This document shows, in pieces, positions 37,921-46,641 of a stretch of DNA of 64,000 nucleotides. The translations under genes and the position numbers were made by a program. Source of the stretch: Bacteroidales bacterium (GTDB lineage Bacteria > Bacteroidota > Bacteroidia > Bacteroidales > UBA1402). The DNA lies in contig JAFUDT010000003.1 of NCBI GenBank assembly GCA_017464285.1, positions 62,001 through 126,000 on the forward strand, given 5' to 3'. A model generated the notes under the pieces. The model had not been told where the DNA came from. It made no database searches and saw nothing but the letters and a program-made list of their open reading frames with translations. Positions within the stretch are counted from its first letter, which is position 1. Every line of letters starts with the position of its first letter.

Positions 37921-38778
37921 ATGGTTTTCTCTCTACAGATGAACGGACAGCTCCTGCGACTGGACAGGCCGCGGGTGATGGGAATTGTCAATGTGACGCC
38001 CGATTCTTTCTATGCCGGCAGCCGCTGTGAGCAGGTCCCGGCTTTGTTGCAGCGGGTAGGGGAGATGCTCTCCGAGGGGGCCGACATACTGGATATCGGT
38101 GCCTGTTCGACCCGTCCGGGCAGCAAGCAGGTGTCGGAAAAGGAGGAGCTGGAGCGTCTGCTGCCGGCTCTGGAAGCTATCAGAAACCATTATCCCGATG
38201 TGCTGTTGTCGGTGGACACCTATCGCGGCGAAGTGGCCCGTCGTGCCGTCGAGGACTACGGTGTGGCCATGATCAACGACATTTCGGGCGGCGACATGGA
38301 TTCCCGGATGTTCGAGACGGTGGCCCGCTGCCAGGTGCCTTATGTATTGTCGCATATCCAGGGCACTCCTGCCGACATGCAGCAGGCTCCCGTCTATGAC
38401 GATCTGATGACGGACATCTGTCGCTATCTGGCCGAGCGTATGCAGCGCCTGCACAGCCTGGGTGTGAACGACATTGTCGTGGATCCGGGTTTCGGCTTCG
38501 GCAAGACCTTGGAGCAGAATTATGAGCTCTTGCGGCGCCTGCCCGACCTGAGGCTGCTGAATGCGCCGGTGATGGTCGGCTTGTCGCGCAAGTCGATGAT
38601 TTGCCGGGTGCTGGAGCTGAAGCCCGAAGAGGCGCTCAACGGCACTACCGTGCTCAATACCCTGGCCCTGTGCGGAGGTGCTCATATCTTGCGTGTCCAC
38701 GATGTGGCGCCGGCCGTGCAGTGTGTCAAATTATTTATGACTTATCAAAATACAGCCCCATGCTACCCAACCTGCTGA
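37921..38778 (+). CDS. folP: Dihydropteroate synthase
   Basis: A 285-residue cytoplasmic TIM-barrel enzyme that condenses p-aminobenzoate with 6-hydroxymethyl-dihydropterin pyrophosphate to dihydropteroate in folate synthesis; it is the sulfonamide target. Family motifs appear in order: MGIVNVTPDSF (about residues 20-30), DILDIGACSTRPGS (about 59-72), SVDTYRGEVA, MINDISGG, IVVDPGFGFGKT (about 185-196) and VGLSRKSM. SHIQG stands where many family members have MHMQG. Length is normal. The 3' end overlaps cdaA by 19 nt, the usual folP-cdaA pairing of Bacteroidota. Confidence 0.97.
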   Translation: MVFSLQMNGQLLRLDRPRVMGIVNVTPDSFYAGSRCEQVPALLQRVGEMLSEGADILDIGACSTRPGSKQVSEKEELERLLPALEAIRNHYPDVLLSVDTYRGEVARRAVEDYGVAMINDISGGDMDSRMFETVARCQVPYVLSHIQGTPADMQQAPVYDDLMTDICRYLAERMQRLHSLGVNDIVVDPGFGFGKTLEQNYELLRRLPDLRLLNAPVMVGLSRKSMICRVLELKPEEALNGTTVLNTLALCGGAHILRVHDVAPAVQCVKLFMTYQNTAPCYPTC

Positions 38779-39650
38779 ACATACTCGACATCTTTCTCGT
38801 ATCGCTGCTCTTGTACGGCATTTACAAGCTGATGAAGAACTCGGGTGCGCTGAACATCTTTATCGGGGTGCTTTCTTTCCTGGCTCTCTGGGTGCTGGTT
38901 TCCTATGTACTGAAGCTGAAGATGCTGGGCGGTCTGCTGGACAAGTTCGTCAGTGTCGGTGCTATAGCCCTGATAGTGTTGTTCCAGAACGAAATCCGGC
39001 GTTTTTTCGTCATGCTGGGCTCCCGGCGGCAGTGGAACAGCTTTGTTTCGCTGTTTTCTCCCAAGGAGACGGAGCGCTCATCGATGCAGTATATTGTGCA
39101 GATTGTCCTGGCCTGTAAGAACATGGCCTCCAAGAAGACCGGTGCACTGATTGTCATCGAACAGAATGTAAGCCTGGACCCTTATGTCCTGACGGGCGAA
39201 CGGCTCGATGCTGTGGTCAGTGCCCGACTCATTGAGAATATCTTTTTCAAGAATACTCCCTTGCATGACGGAGCCATGATTGTCAGCAACGGCAAGATCG
39301 AGGCGGCAGCCTGCATCCTGCCTGTGTCGGGCAGTACCGACATTCCTGCCAGTTACGGACTGCGCCATCGTTCGGCCTTGGGCATTGCCCAGCAGACTGA
39401 CGCCGTGGCTGTCGTGGTCTCGGAAGAGACCGGCCAGATTGCCCTGGCACATAACGGCAGCATCACAGGCCAGCTGACGGCCACCGAGCTGGAACGTCGC
39501 CTGGACGAACTTCTTGTCCAGCATAAGTCAGCCCGACAGTTGCGCAGACAACATAGGGAACCTTCCCATGCAGCCAAGGCCCCCGGACAGGAGTCGGTCA
39601 TGGCAAGCCAGAAGAGTGGGAATTCAGATCTTTTTGATAATAAGTCATAG
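38760..39650 (+). CDS. cdaA: Diadenylate cyclase (c-di-AMP synthase), CdaA type
   Basis: A 296-residue membrane protein that converts two ATP to the second messenger c-di-AMP. Three N-terminal transmembrane segments (about residues 1-75) precede a DAC domain with the diagnostic motifs DGAMI and RHRSALG. The ATG at 38760 overlaps folP and begins the first membrane helix; upstream in-frame codons belong to the folP shadow. The C-terminal tail (about residues 255-296) is polar, probably disordered and not conserved. c-di-AMP usually controls osmolyte transport and cell-wall balance. pta follows only 3 nt later, so folP-cdaA-pta may be one transcript. Confidence 0.93.
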   Translation: MLPNLLNILDIFLVSLLLYGIYKLMKNSGALNIFIGVLSFLALWVLVSYVLKLKMLGGLLDKFVSVGAIALIVLFQNEIRRFFVMLGSRRQWNSFVSLFSPKETERSSMQYIVQIVLACKNMASKKTGALIVIEQNVSLDPYVLTGERLDAVVSARLIENIFFKNTPLHDGAMIVSNGKIEAAACILPVSGSTDIPASYGLRHRSALGIAQQTDAVAVVVSEETGQIALAHNGSITGQLTATELERRLDELLVQHKSARQLRRQHREPSHAAKAPGQESVMASQKSGNSDLFDNKS

Positions 39651-39653
39651 AAA

Positions 39654-40664
39654 ATGAGTTTGTTAGAGCAAATGCGTTCCCGTGCACAAGCTTATCCGCA
39701 GAAGATTGTGCTGGCAGAAGGAACGGAAATCAGAACACTGAAGGCTGCCAACCAGATACTGGTGGACGGCGTCGCGGAAATCATCCTGATAGGCAATCCG
39801 TCAGAAATCAGGTCTTTAGCTAAAGAAAACCATCTGGACAGCATTGAGAAGGCTACCATTATCGATCCGCTTTGCCACGACAAGAAAGAGGCCTATACCC
39901 AGCTGCTGTTCGAGCTGAGAAAAAATAAGGGCATGACCCTCGAAGAGGCCGGCCGCAAGGTGGAGGATCCGCTGTATCTGGCCTGCCTGATGATCAAGAA
40001 CGGAGATGCCGACGGCGAAGTGGCCGGTGCCCGCAATTCGACGGGCAATGTGCTGCGTCCGGCATTCCAGATTGTCAAGACTTTGCCGGGTATCTCAGTG
40101 GTCTCCGGGGCATTTCTGATGTTCTTGCAAAACAAGCAATACGGTTACGACGGCATGATGGTCTTTGCCGACTGCGCCGTCACCCCCAACCCTACAGCTC
40201 CCGAGCTGGCTCAGATTGCGGTTTCGACAGCCGCCACCGCCCGCAACATCGCCGGATTCGAGCCTCAGATTGCCATGCTGAGCTTCTCGACCAAGGGCAG
40301 TGCCAAGCATGAGATGGTCGACAAGGTGGTCGAAGCCACCCGTCTGGCTCATGAAATGGCCCCCCAGCTCAAAATTGACGGCGAGCTGCAGGCTGATGCC
40401 GCCTTGGTGGCTTCGGTGGCTGCGGCCAAGGCTCCGGGCAGCGACATCGCCGGACATGCCAACGTGCTGGTGTTCCCGACGCTCGAAGCAGGCAATATTG
40501 CCTACAAACTGGTGCAGCGTCTGGGCAATGCCGAAGCCATCGGTCCGATCCTACAGGGTATGGCGGCTCCCATCAACGACCTGTCGCGCGGCTGTTCGGT
40601 CGATGATGTCTACAAGATGATAGTCATCACTTGCAACCAGGCTATAGGAATTAAGAGGAAATAA
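39654..40664 (+). CDS. pta: Phosphate acetyltransferase
   Basis: A 336-residue protein of the short, catalytic-domain-only Pta class. It converts acetyl-CoA and phosphate to acetyl phosphate and CoA. Family motifs include KIVLAEGTEIRTLKAA near the N-terminus, VAGARNSTGNVLRPAFQIVKT, MLSFSTKGSA, DGELQADAA, NVLVFPTLEAGNIAYKLVQR and the terminal RGCSVDDVYKM. With ackA downstream it forms the acetate fermentation pathway that yields ATP by substrate-level phosphorylation. The start ATG is 3 nt after the cdaA stop. Confidence 0.97.
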   Translation: MSLLEQMRSRAQAYPQKIVLAEGTEIRTLKAANQILVDGVAEIILIGNPSEIRSLAKENHLDSIEKATIIDPLCHDKKEAYTQLLFELRKNKGMTLEEAGRKVEDPLYLACLMIKNGDADGEVAGARNSTGNVLRPAFQIVKTLPGISVVSGAFLMFLQNKQYGYDGMMVFADCAVTPNPTAPELAQIAVSTAATARNIAGFEPQIAMLSFSTKGSAKHEMVDKVVEATRLAHEMAPQLKIDGELQADAALVASVAAAKAPGSDIAGHANVLVFPTLEAGNIAYKLVQRLGNAEAIGPILQGMAAPINDLSRGCSVDDVYKMIVITCNQAIGIKRK

Positions 40665-40742
40665 TAACCAAAATGTTATGTGGTGCAAGCCGAGGGCAGA
40701 GGCCAAACTTGCTTGGACTATGCCGAGGCGCCGCCCATATTG

Positions 40743-40765
40743 CATTTTAAACGAAGTTTAAAATG
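40743..40765 (+). promoter_or_regulatory. Perfect inverted repeat enclosing the ackA start codon
   Basis: The arms 40743-40752 (CATTTTAAAC) and 40756-40765 (GTTTAAAATG) are exact reverse complements around GAA. The ackA ATG (40763-40765) is the end of the right arm and would pair with CAT at 40743-40745. As RNA this is an AT-rich 10-bp hairpin hiding the start codon; as DNA it could be an operator. The rest of the 98-nt pta-ackA gap holds two copies of GCCGAGG and no clear promoter. Confidence 0.6.
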
Positions 40766-41959
40766 AAAGTACTAGTATTGAATTGCGGCAGCTCGTCCAT
40801 CAAGTACAAGCTGTTCGACATGGAAACCCAGTCGGCTATCGCCCAGGGCGGCATCGAAAAAATCGGTCTGCCAGGCTCCTTCCTGAAACTGACGACTCCT
40901 TCGGGAGAAAAAGTGATCATCGAAGAAGATTTCCCGCAGCATACCAAGGGAATTGAGTTTATTTTCGAGCTGCTCACCCAAGGCCGGTACGCCTGCATCT
41001 CGTCGCTGCACGACATTGATGCGGTCGGTCACCGGGTGGTCCACGGCGGAGAGAAATTCAATGCCAGTATGCTCATTACTCCCGAAGTGATTGACAATAT
41101 CGTAGCTTGCGCCGATTTGGCCCCGCTGCACAACCCGGCCAACCTGCTGGGTATCGAGGCGGTGACTAAAATCGCTCCCAAGATGCCTCAGGTGGCGGTC
41201 TTCGACACGGCTTTCCATCAGACCATGCCGGCCAAGGCCTATACCTACGGTATTCCTTACGAGTTTTACCGGAAATACGGCGTCCGCCGTTACGGATTCC
41301 ACGGCACCAGCCATCGCTACGTATCGGCCAAGGCCTGCGAAGTGCTTGGCCTGGACTACGAGCATCAGCGTATCATTACGGCGCATATCGGCAACGGTGG
41401 CTCGCTGGCCGCCATCAAGGACGGCCGCTGTATTGACACGACCATGGGTCTGACACCTCTGGAAGGCCTGCTCATGGGCACCCGCTCGGGCGACATCGAT
41501 GCCGGAGCGGTGGCCTATCTTATGGAAAAAGAGCAGCTGACTCCCCGGCAGATGAGCGATCTGCTGAACAAGAAGAGCGGTATCATGGGGGTGTCGGGCG
41601 TGTCTTCGGACATGCGTGAACTGGTCAGTGCTGCCGACGGGGGAAATGACCGTGCCCGTCTGGCCATGGATATGTACCACTATCGCATCAAAAAGTATAT
41701 CGGCGCTTTCGCGGCTGCCATGGGAGGTCTGGACCTGCTGGTCTTCACGGGCGGCGTGGGCGAGAACCAGTCGTATGCCCGTTCGGAAATCTGCTCCGGT
41801 CTGGAGTGGATGGGCATCAAACTCGACCATGCTGTCAACGATCGGGTACATGGAGACACTGCCCTTATTTCGACACCGGATGCCGGCGTGAAAGTGATTG
41901 TCCTTCCCACCGATGAGGAATGGATGATTGCCTCCGATACGGTGAACTGCCTGAAATAG
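40763..41959 (+). CDS. ackA: Acetate kinase
   Basis: A 398-residue cytoplasmic enzyme of the ASKHA fold that makes ATP and acetate from acetyl phosphate and ADP. Signatures are LNCGSSSIKYKLF at the N-terminus, HRVVHGGEKF (about 87-96), FDTAFHQTMP, RRYGFHGTSHRYVS (about 174-187), TAHIGNGGSLAAI, DTTMGLTPLEGL, GTRSGDID and FTGGVGENQ. Length is normal. It is the partner of pta 98 nt upstream, and a strong bidirectional terminator ends the unit. Confidence 0.98.
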   Translation: MKVLVLNCGSSSIKYKLFDMETQSAIAQGGIEKIGLPGSFLKLTTPSGEKVIIEEDFPQHTKGIEFIFELLTQGRYACISSLHDIDAVGHRVVHGGEKFNASMLITPEVIDNIVACADLAPLHNPANLLGIEAVTKIAPKMPQVAVFDTAFHQTMPAKAYTYGIPYEFYRKYGVRRYGFHGTSHRYVSAKACEVLGLDYEHQRIITAHIGNGGSLAAIKDGRCIDTTMGLTPLEGLLMGTRSGDIDAGAVAYLMEKEQLTPRQMSDLLNKKSGIMGVSGVSSDMRELVSAADGGNDRARLAMDMYHYRIKKYIGAFAAAMGGLDLLVFTGGVGENQSYARSEICSGLEWMGIKLDHAVNDRVHGDTALISTPDAGVKVIVLPTDEEWMIASDTVNCLK

Positions 41960-41978
41960 GACCTGACGCTTTCAAAAT

Positions 41979-42011
41979 AACGCGCCCCCGTTCTCAAGAC
42001 GGGGGCGCGTT
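41979..42011. terminator. Bidirectional intrinsic terminator between ackA and the NigD-like gene
   Basis: A perfect 13-bp GC-rich stem (AACGCGCCCCCGT at 41979-41991 with ACGGGGGCGCGTT at 41999-42011) encloses a 7-nt loop and lies between convergent genes. A T-rich run follows on the plus strand and a T-rich run (complement of TTCAAAATAA) on the minus strand, so it should stop transcription in both directions. Confidence 0.9.
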
Positions 42012-42037
42012 TATATTGTCTGTCAGAAGTGTTATGT

Positions 42038-42721
42038 TCAGCGTTGCTTGTTGCCGCCGGGCAGGTCGTAGTTGCGTACGACCATGTTGCCGCTGTGGTC
42101 GGTTTCTGTCACCCGGACGGTAAGATTGTCGGCCTCCGGGTAGAAAATCATGCTCGACAACGGAAAGGAGAGGGTGACGCCGGCCTGTTCCGCCCCTGTA
42201 CCGTCGGTATCGGGATAGTGCTGCAGCTCGATGGTGAGCGTCTTGTCGGTGTAGCCCTGGCTGACCAGCAGGAAGCGGTGTTGTCCGGCGTTGTCCTGAT
42301 AGCGGTAGCTGAGCGCAACGTTCAGATAGCCTCCTCCCAGCCAGAACCGATCGATCTTGACGGCATCCTTGGGCTGTTTCATCAGTCCGGGGTCGGGCTC
42401 CCAGGTGAGCGGAATTACCTGTACGGGAAAGATATCCAGCAATTCGGCTTCCCAGGCGGCACTGTCTTGTGAGTGATTGGCCGTGAGGGTGTAGTGCAGT
42501 TTATAGCGCTTGCCTGTCTCAAAAACATAGTCGCAGTTGCGGGGATAGATTTTTTTGCCGTCGTCCAGCAGCAGATGTATTCTGTCCTGACGGTCGGCCT
42601 GGGCGACCCCGAGATCGATCCGGAAATCGTCGGCGACCTGGTAAAGATCCTGAGAGCAGGCACCGAGCCATAGCAGAGCACTTAGGACGGCCAACTGCAG
42701 CAGATGCTTATTTGAGGGCAT
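42038..42721 (-). CDS. NigD-like lipoprotein
   Basis: A 227-residue lipoprotein with leader MPSNKHLLQLAVLSALLWLGAC (lipobox LGAC, Cys22). It resembles the NigD-like family of Bacteroidales, whose members have an N-terminal OB-like domain (YVFETGKRYKLHYTL) and a C-terminal beta-sandwich (GGGYLNVALSYRYQD, HRFLLVSQ). NigD was named from a bacteriocin-linked operon of Prevotella, but the molecular function of the family is unknown. The ATG at 42721 lies 14 nt inside the end of the preceding gene, implying translational coupling; the longer in-frame extension lacks a leader. It is the last gene of the operon and its second NigD-like copy. Confidence 0.75.
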   Translation of the reverse strand: MPSNKHLLQLAVLSALLWLGACSQDLYQVADDFRIDLGVAQADRQDRIHLLLDDGKKIYPRNCDYVFETGKRYKLHYTLTANHSQDSAAWEAELLDIFPVQVIPLTWEPDPGLMKQPKDAVKIDRFWLGGGYLNVALSYRYQDNAGQHRFLLVSQGYTDKTLTIELQHYPDTDGTGAEQAGVTLSFPLSSMIFYPEADNLTVRVTETDHSGNMVVRNYDLPGGNKQR

Positions 42722-43388
42722 AGGTAAAGGTGTGGGTGTAGTGCTGTTCAACTTTATAGCCAAACTGTATATAGACCGTGTCCTGGCCTGCAAACTCAGC
42801 CTTGAGCGGTCGCAGGTCGAAACTGGTCACCTGCTCCTGAACATAATAGGGGGAGATGGACGGAGTGTTATGCTTCAGTTCCAGGCAGACCAAGGGCCAT
42901 TGTCCCGGCTGTGTCCTGTCTTTGTCTTTGACTCTGACCAACTCGAATTTCTGGGCTTTCTGGGCCGAGGAGACATAGTTGGTGAACAGGATATTCATGT
43001 AGTCGTTGCCGATCCAGGCGGAATACATGTCGTTGAGCGGCTGGTTGTCGAGGGTGTCACGGTCGGAGCTCTCGAACTGGGTGAGATTTTGCACCAATAC
43101 TTCCTTGTAGGCGGTCACATTAATCTCCCAGTCGGGTAGCGAGGTGTCGTCCTTGGTGTAGAAATACAGCAGGATGCGTCCGCCGTCTTTGATGCTGTCT
43201 GTCCAGTAGAGATCTTCCTGCGGATGGAGTGCCACACCGATGTCGGAGCTGAAATAGTCAAGCTGGCCGTCGGAGGAATGGACGGTGGCCATGGTCTGCA
43301 GATAGACGGGCAGTTCTTCTTTGTCATTGCAGGAAAACAGCATCGCTGCCGCCAGCAGGCTCAGACTGATTTTGAAAAGGCTTTTCAT
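42708..43388 (-). CDS. NigD-like lipoprotein
   Basis: A 226-residue lipoprotein with leader MKSLFKISLSLLAAAMLFSC (Cys20). The pattern RILLYFYTKDD, then AWIGNDYMNILFTNY followed by FELVRVKDKD and a C-terminal strand VYIQFGYK, is that of the NigD-like family and parallels the next gene. Its start overlaps the acyltransferase stop in an ATGA arrangement (43385-43388), so it is translated from the same message. The function is unknown; outer-membrane or periplasmic location is predicted from the lipobox. Confidence 0.75.
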   Translation of the reverse strand: MKSLFKISLSLLAAAMLFSCNDKEELPVYLQTMATVHSSDGQLDYFSSDIGVALHPQEDLYWTDSIKDGGRILLYFYTKDDTSLPDWEINVTAYKEVLVQNLTQFESSDRDTLDNQPLNDMYSAWIGNDYMNILFTNYVSSAQKAQKFELVRVKDKDRTQPGQWPLVCLELKHNTPSISPYYVQEQVTSFDLRPLKAEFAGQDTVYIQFGYKVEQHYTHTFTYALK

Positions 43389-44557
43389 ATAGTTGTTCTT
43401 TTATGATTAATCAAAGGATTGGCATACATCTCCAGAAGTTTTTCCCGCAGGAAGACGGTGTCCTTTTCGGAATCGGGCAGGTCGATCCGTGAGATCTGCC
43501 TTTCGATGTAGTCTTCGAAGAGACGCTTCTCTTCGGCCGTGCAGCCGCCGTGGCCGCTGAGGGCTGCCAAGTCTTCATGCCCGGGCAGCCGGCCGAGCAG
43601 TTCCAGAGCGGCATAATTGCCCGGGTAAATCCGGTAGCCGGCGTGTATTTCCCTGTCTATAAGCGTGCAGACCCGGTCCAGCAATTCGTTCTTGGGAAGG
43701 CCCTCGTCCATCTTGAGCAGGCTGCTGGCGAGACAGGCGCCGGCATGGTAGTGCACCTGCCCCTTGGTCCCTGTCATACCGGTAGTCATACTCAGGAGAT
43801 CGTCCTGCGGTTTTTTCCGGAAATCGGGACGGTCTCGTTTGAGGAGCAGTTCTTTAGCCTTCAGGTAGTCGCAGGGATCATACTGGTAGGAGATGCTCAG
43901 CGCCACCGGATTCAAAGACGCCAAATCCTTCAGAATGTTACCTTCACCGCTCATTATTAACATTTTTATTATGCTTTTCTGCGTGCGGTCGTCCGAATCT
44001 TTGGCGCGTCCTTCACGTTGGGCCAGCCAGACGGACTGACTGCGGCGGCAGAGGGTGTCGCGGATATAGGCCGAGAGTTCCCTGGAGGCGATGAGCTGTT
44101 GTTTGACAGACAGACTGCGCCGGACGATGAAACATTTGCTCAGACGCACCAGGTCGGCTATCCAGGGTTGGATGAGCAGATTGTCTCCGATGGCCGTTTC
44201 ACCGGGCTCCATGCCCTGTCCGTACAGCAGGTGGTTGAGCTGGATGGAGTCCATGATGATGTCGCGGTGGTTGGAAATGAACAGATAGCCCTTGGATCGG
44301 TCGAGTCTTTCGAGCCCGTCCTGGCTCAGACTCTCTGTGCCCAGTGCGCAGAGCCGACCCAGCATCGGAATGATGACGGCCTGCTGGAAGTCGTGCAGAC
44401 TGGACAGGCCAAGTACCTGCTCTCGCAGTTGTGCAGCATCCTTGACGAAGGGCACTTGGGACAGTAGTGACAGGAACTGAGGGTCGTCCCAGAGTCTCCT
44501 GACGGCAATCTGGTAGTCGGACTCCCGGTAGGAGCGGATGTCGTCGAACTGGTCCAT
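43385..44557 (-). CDS. Glycerol-3-phosphate/1-acyl-glycerol-phosphate acyltransferase family protein
   Basis: A 390-residue protein with the acyltransferase block I NHRDIIMDS (Asn96-His97), a block around CFIVRRSLSVKQ and block III REGRAKDSDDRTQ, the order seen in PlsB/PlsC-type enzymes that acylate glycerophosphate for phospholipid synthesis. No clear membrane helix is seen, so it may be peripheral. It is longer than PlsC, with a C-terminal extension. This gene regularly follows ddl in Bacteroidota. The spacing to ddl is 7 nt. The exact acyl acceptor cannot be read from the sequence. Confidence 0.8.
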   Translation of the reverse strand: MDQFDDIRSYRESDYQIAVRRLWDDPQFLSLLSQVPFVKDAAQLREQVLGLSSLHDFQQAVIIPMLGRLCALGTESLSQDGLERLDRSKGYLFISNHRDIIMDSIQLNHLLYGQGMEPGETAIGDNLLIQPWIADLVRLSKCFIVRRSLSVKQQLIASRELSAYIRDTLCRRSQSVWLAQREGRAKDSDDRTQKSIIKMLIMSGEGNILKDLASLNPVALSISYQYDPCDYLKAKELLLKRDRPDFRKKPQDDLLSMTTGMTGTKGQVHYHAGACLASSLLKMDEGLPKNELLDRVCTLIDREIHAGYRIYPGNYAALELLGRLPGHEDLAALSGHGGCTAEEKRLFEDYIERQISRIDLPDSEKDTVFLREKLLEMYANPLINHKRTTI

Positions 44558-44564
44558 GGCAGTG

Positions 44565-45551
44565 TCAGTTGAGGATGTCGGAGATGATTTCGTCCATGAC
44601 TTGACCCATATCCTGGCCGTTGGCGCGAACCTGCTGGGGAATGAAACTGGTGGCGGTCATGCCGGGGGTGGTGTTCACTTCGAGCAGATAGATGCCGTCA
44701 CGGCAGATGATATAGTCGGCCCGGATAATGCCCCGGCAGCCGATCAGGTCGTAGATGCGGGACGTGGTGGCCTGAATCTCGTCGCGGACGGCATCGGGAA
44801 TGCGGGCCGGGGTGATTTCCTCGACCTGGCCGTTGTACTTGGCGGCATAGTCGAAAAACTCGTTGTGGCTGACAACTTCGGTCAGCGGCAGGCAGACGCT
44901 GCGCTCCCGGGTCTTGTAACAACCGCTGGTCACTTCCGTGCCGTCGAGGAAGGATTCGACGATGACCTCCGGCCCTTCGCGGAAGGCGATTTCGACGGCT
45001 TCTTTCAGCTGGCCGGCCTCTTTGACCTTGGTCGTGCCGAAGCTGGAACCGCCTACATTAGACTTGACAAAGCAGGGCATGCCGCAAGTGTGCAGGATTT
45101 GCTGTTTGTCGAAGTCTTCGGGCCGCTTGAGCAGGATGGAGCGGGCTGTGCGGATACCGAATGCACCGAGGTAGTGGTTGCAGGTGTATTTGTCGAAGGT
45201 CAGGGCGGCCGCCAGCACGTTGCAGCACTGATAGGGCAGTCCGATCAGGTCGAAATAGCCTTGCAGGAGGCCGTTCTCGCCCGGCGTGCCGTGAATGGTG
45301 ATCCAAGCCAGGTCGAAAACGGTCTTGTTGCCGTTCCACTCGAAACTGAAATCGTTGCGGTCGACGGGGACCCGCACTTGGCTGTCGAGCCCTTCGGGGC
45401 AGGCTTCCCAGCGCTGTCCGTGCAGAATCACTATCCACACCTGATACTTCTGGTGGTCGATAAAGGAGTTCAGCCCCCTGGCACTCTTCAGGGAAACTTC
45501 ATATTCGGAGGAATCGCCTCCTGCTACAATGGCAATCTTTCGCATAGACAT
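44565..45551 (-). CDS. ddl: D-alanine--D-alanine ligase
   Basis: A 328-residue cytoplasmic ATP-grasp enzyme joining two D-alanines for peptidoglycan precursors. Family features: IAIVAGGDSSEYEVSLKSA at the N-terminus, HGTPGENGLLQGYFDLIGLPY (about 88-108), the ATP-grasp lysine and flexible loop KSNVGGSSFG, ESFLDGTEVTSG and the metal site IYLLEVNTTPGM. Start codons at 45551 and 45545 are both possible (MSMRKIAI or MRKIAI). It lies 5 nt after rluD in the PASTA-rluD-ddl operon. Confidence 0.96.
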   Translation of the reverse strand: MSMRKIAIVAGGDSSEYEVSLKSARGLNSFIDHQKYQVWIVILHGQRWEACPEGLDSQVRVPVDRNDFSFEWNGNKTVFDLAWITIHGTPGENGLLQGYFDLIGLPYQCCNVLAAALTFDKYTCNHYLGAFGIRTARSILLKRPEDFDKQQILHTCGMPCFVKSNVGGSSFGTTKVKEAGQLKEAVEIAFREGPEVIVESFLDGTEVTSGCYKTRERSVCLPLTEVVSHNEFFDYAAKYNGQVEEITPARIPDAVRDEIQATTSRIYDLIGCRGIIRADYIICRDGIYLLEVNTTPGMTATSFIPQQVRANGQDMGQVMDEIISDILN

Positions 45552-45556
45552 GTCTG

Positions 45557-46639
45557 TTATTCTTGTTCAAATATATCTTCCCGTGAAGCGGTATAGTTGC
45601 GCCATTTCTCTATCAGGCGGCCCATGTCGTCGGGCAGCGGGCTGTCGAAGAAGAGTTCCTTGCCGCTGACCGGATGGACGAAGCCCAGGGTTTTGGCATG
45701 CAGGGCCTGCCGGGGACAGACGGCGAAACAGTTGTCGATGAACTGACGGTATTTGGTGAACCGGGTCCCCTTGAGTATTTCGTCGCCGCCGTAACGCGCA
45801 TCATTGAACAGCGGGTGCCCCAGATGCTTCATGTGGACGCGTATCTGGTGGGTGCGGCCTGTCTCCAGCCGGCATTCGACCAGCGTGACATAGCCGAAAC
45901 GCTCGAGAACGCGATAGTTGGTCACCGCCGGTTTGCTGCCTTCGTCTCCTTCGGGGTAGGCACACATCTGCAGTCGGTCGCGGCGGCTGCGGCCGATGGG
46001 ACAGTCCACCCGTCCCTGATCCTGTTCGAAATTCCCCCAGACCAGCGCCTGGTAGGCCCGCCGGGTGGTCTTGTTGAAGAACTGGGCGGCCAGATGGGCT
46101 TTGGCTTTCGGATTCTTGGCGATGACCAGCAGGCCGGAGGTGTCCTTGTCGATACGGTGGACCAGCCCGGGCCGGGGATCGTCTGCCGGAAATTCGGGAT
46201 GTTCCCTGAAATGCCAGACCAGGGCATTGACCAGGGTGCCGCTGAAGTTACCGTGACCGGGATGCACGACCATGCCGGCAGGCTTGTTGACGACCATCAG
46301 GTCGTTGTCCTCGTAGACGATATCCAAGGGGATGTTCTCTGGCAGGACTTCGGTGTCGGCCGGCCGATAGCCGACCATGACACTGATTTCGTCGCCCGGT
46401 TTGACGCGGTAGTTGGACTTGACGGGGATGCCGCCCACCAGGATCATGTCGTTGTCGGCTGCTTCCTGTATGCGGCTGCGGGAGACATTGGCAATGTGGG
46501 CGACCAGAAATTTGTCAATGCGCAAAAGTGTCTGTCCGGGGTCGGCGGTAAAATGCCACTGTTCGTAGCGTTCTTTCTCCTGCGGGAAAATGTCCTCTTC
46601 GGAGATATCTTCGTTTTGCCAGTCGTTCAGAGGATCCAT
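45557..46639 (-). CDS. rluD: 23S rRNA pseudouridine synthase, RluD family
   Basis: A 360-residue RluA/RluD-family enzyme. An S4 RNA-binding domain (LLRIDKFLVAHIANVSRSRIQ) precedes the catalytic domain with HRIDKDTSGLLV, whose aspartate is the catalytic residue, and RTHQIRVHMKHLGHPL. It isomerises uridines in the large-subunit rRNA. The ATG at 46639 (MDPLNDWQNE), 2 nt after the upstream stop, is preferred to a frame extension that runs into the PASTA gene. An acidic N-terminal extension of about 30 residues precedes the S4 domain. Confidence 0.92.
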   Translation of the reverse strand: MDPLNDWQNEDISEEDIFPQEKERYEQWHFTADPGQTLLRIDKFLVAHIANVSRSRIQEAADNDMILVGGIPVKSNYRVKPGDEISVMVGYRPADTEVLPENIPLDIVYEDNDLMVVNKPAGMVVHPGHGNFSGTLVNALVWHFREHPEFPADDPRPGLVHRIDKDTSGLLVIAKNPKAKAHLAAQFFNKTTRRAYQALVWGNFEQDQGRVDCPIGRSRRDRLQMCAYPEGDEGSKPAVTNYRVLERFGYVTLVECRLETGRTHQIRVHMKHLGHPLFNDARYGGDEILKGTRFTKYRQFIDNCFAVCPRQALHAKTLGFVHPVSGKELFFDSPLPDDMGRLIEKWRNYTASREDIFEQE

Positions 46640-46641
46640 GG

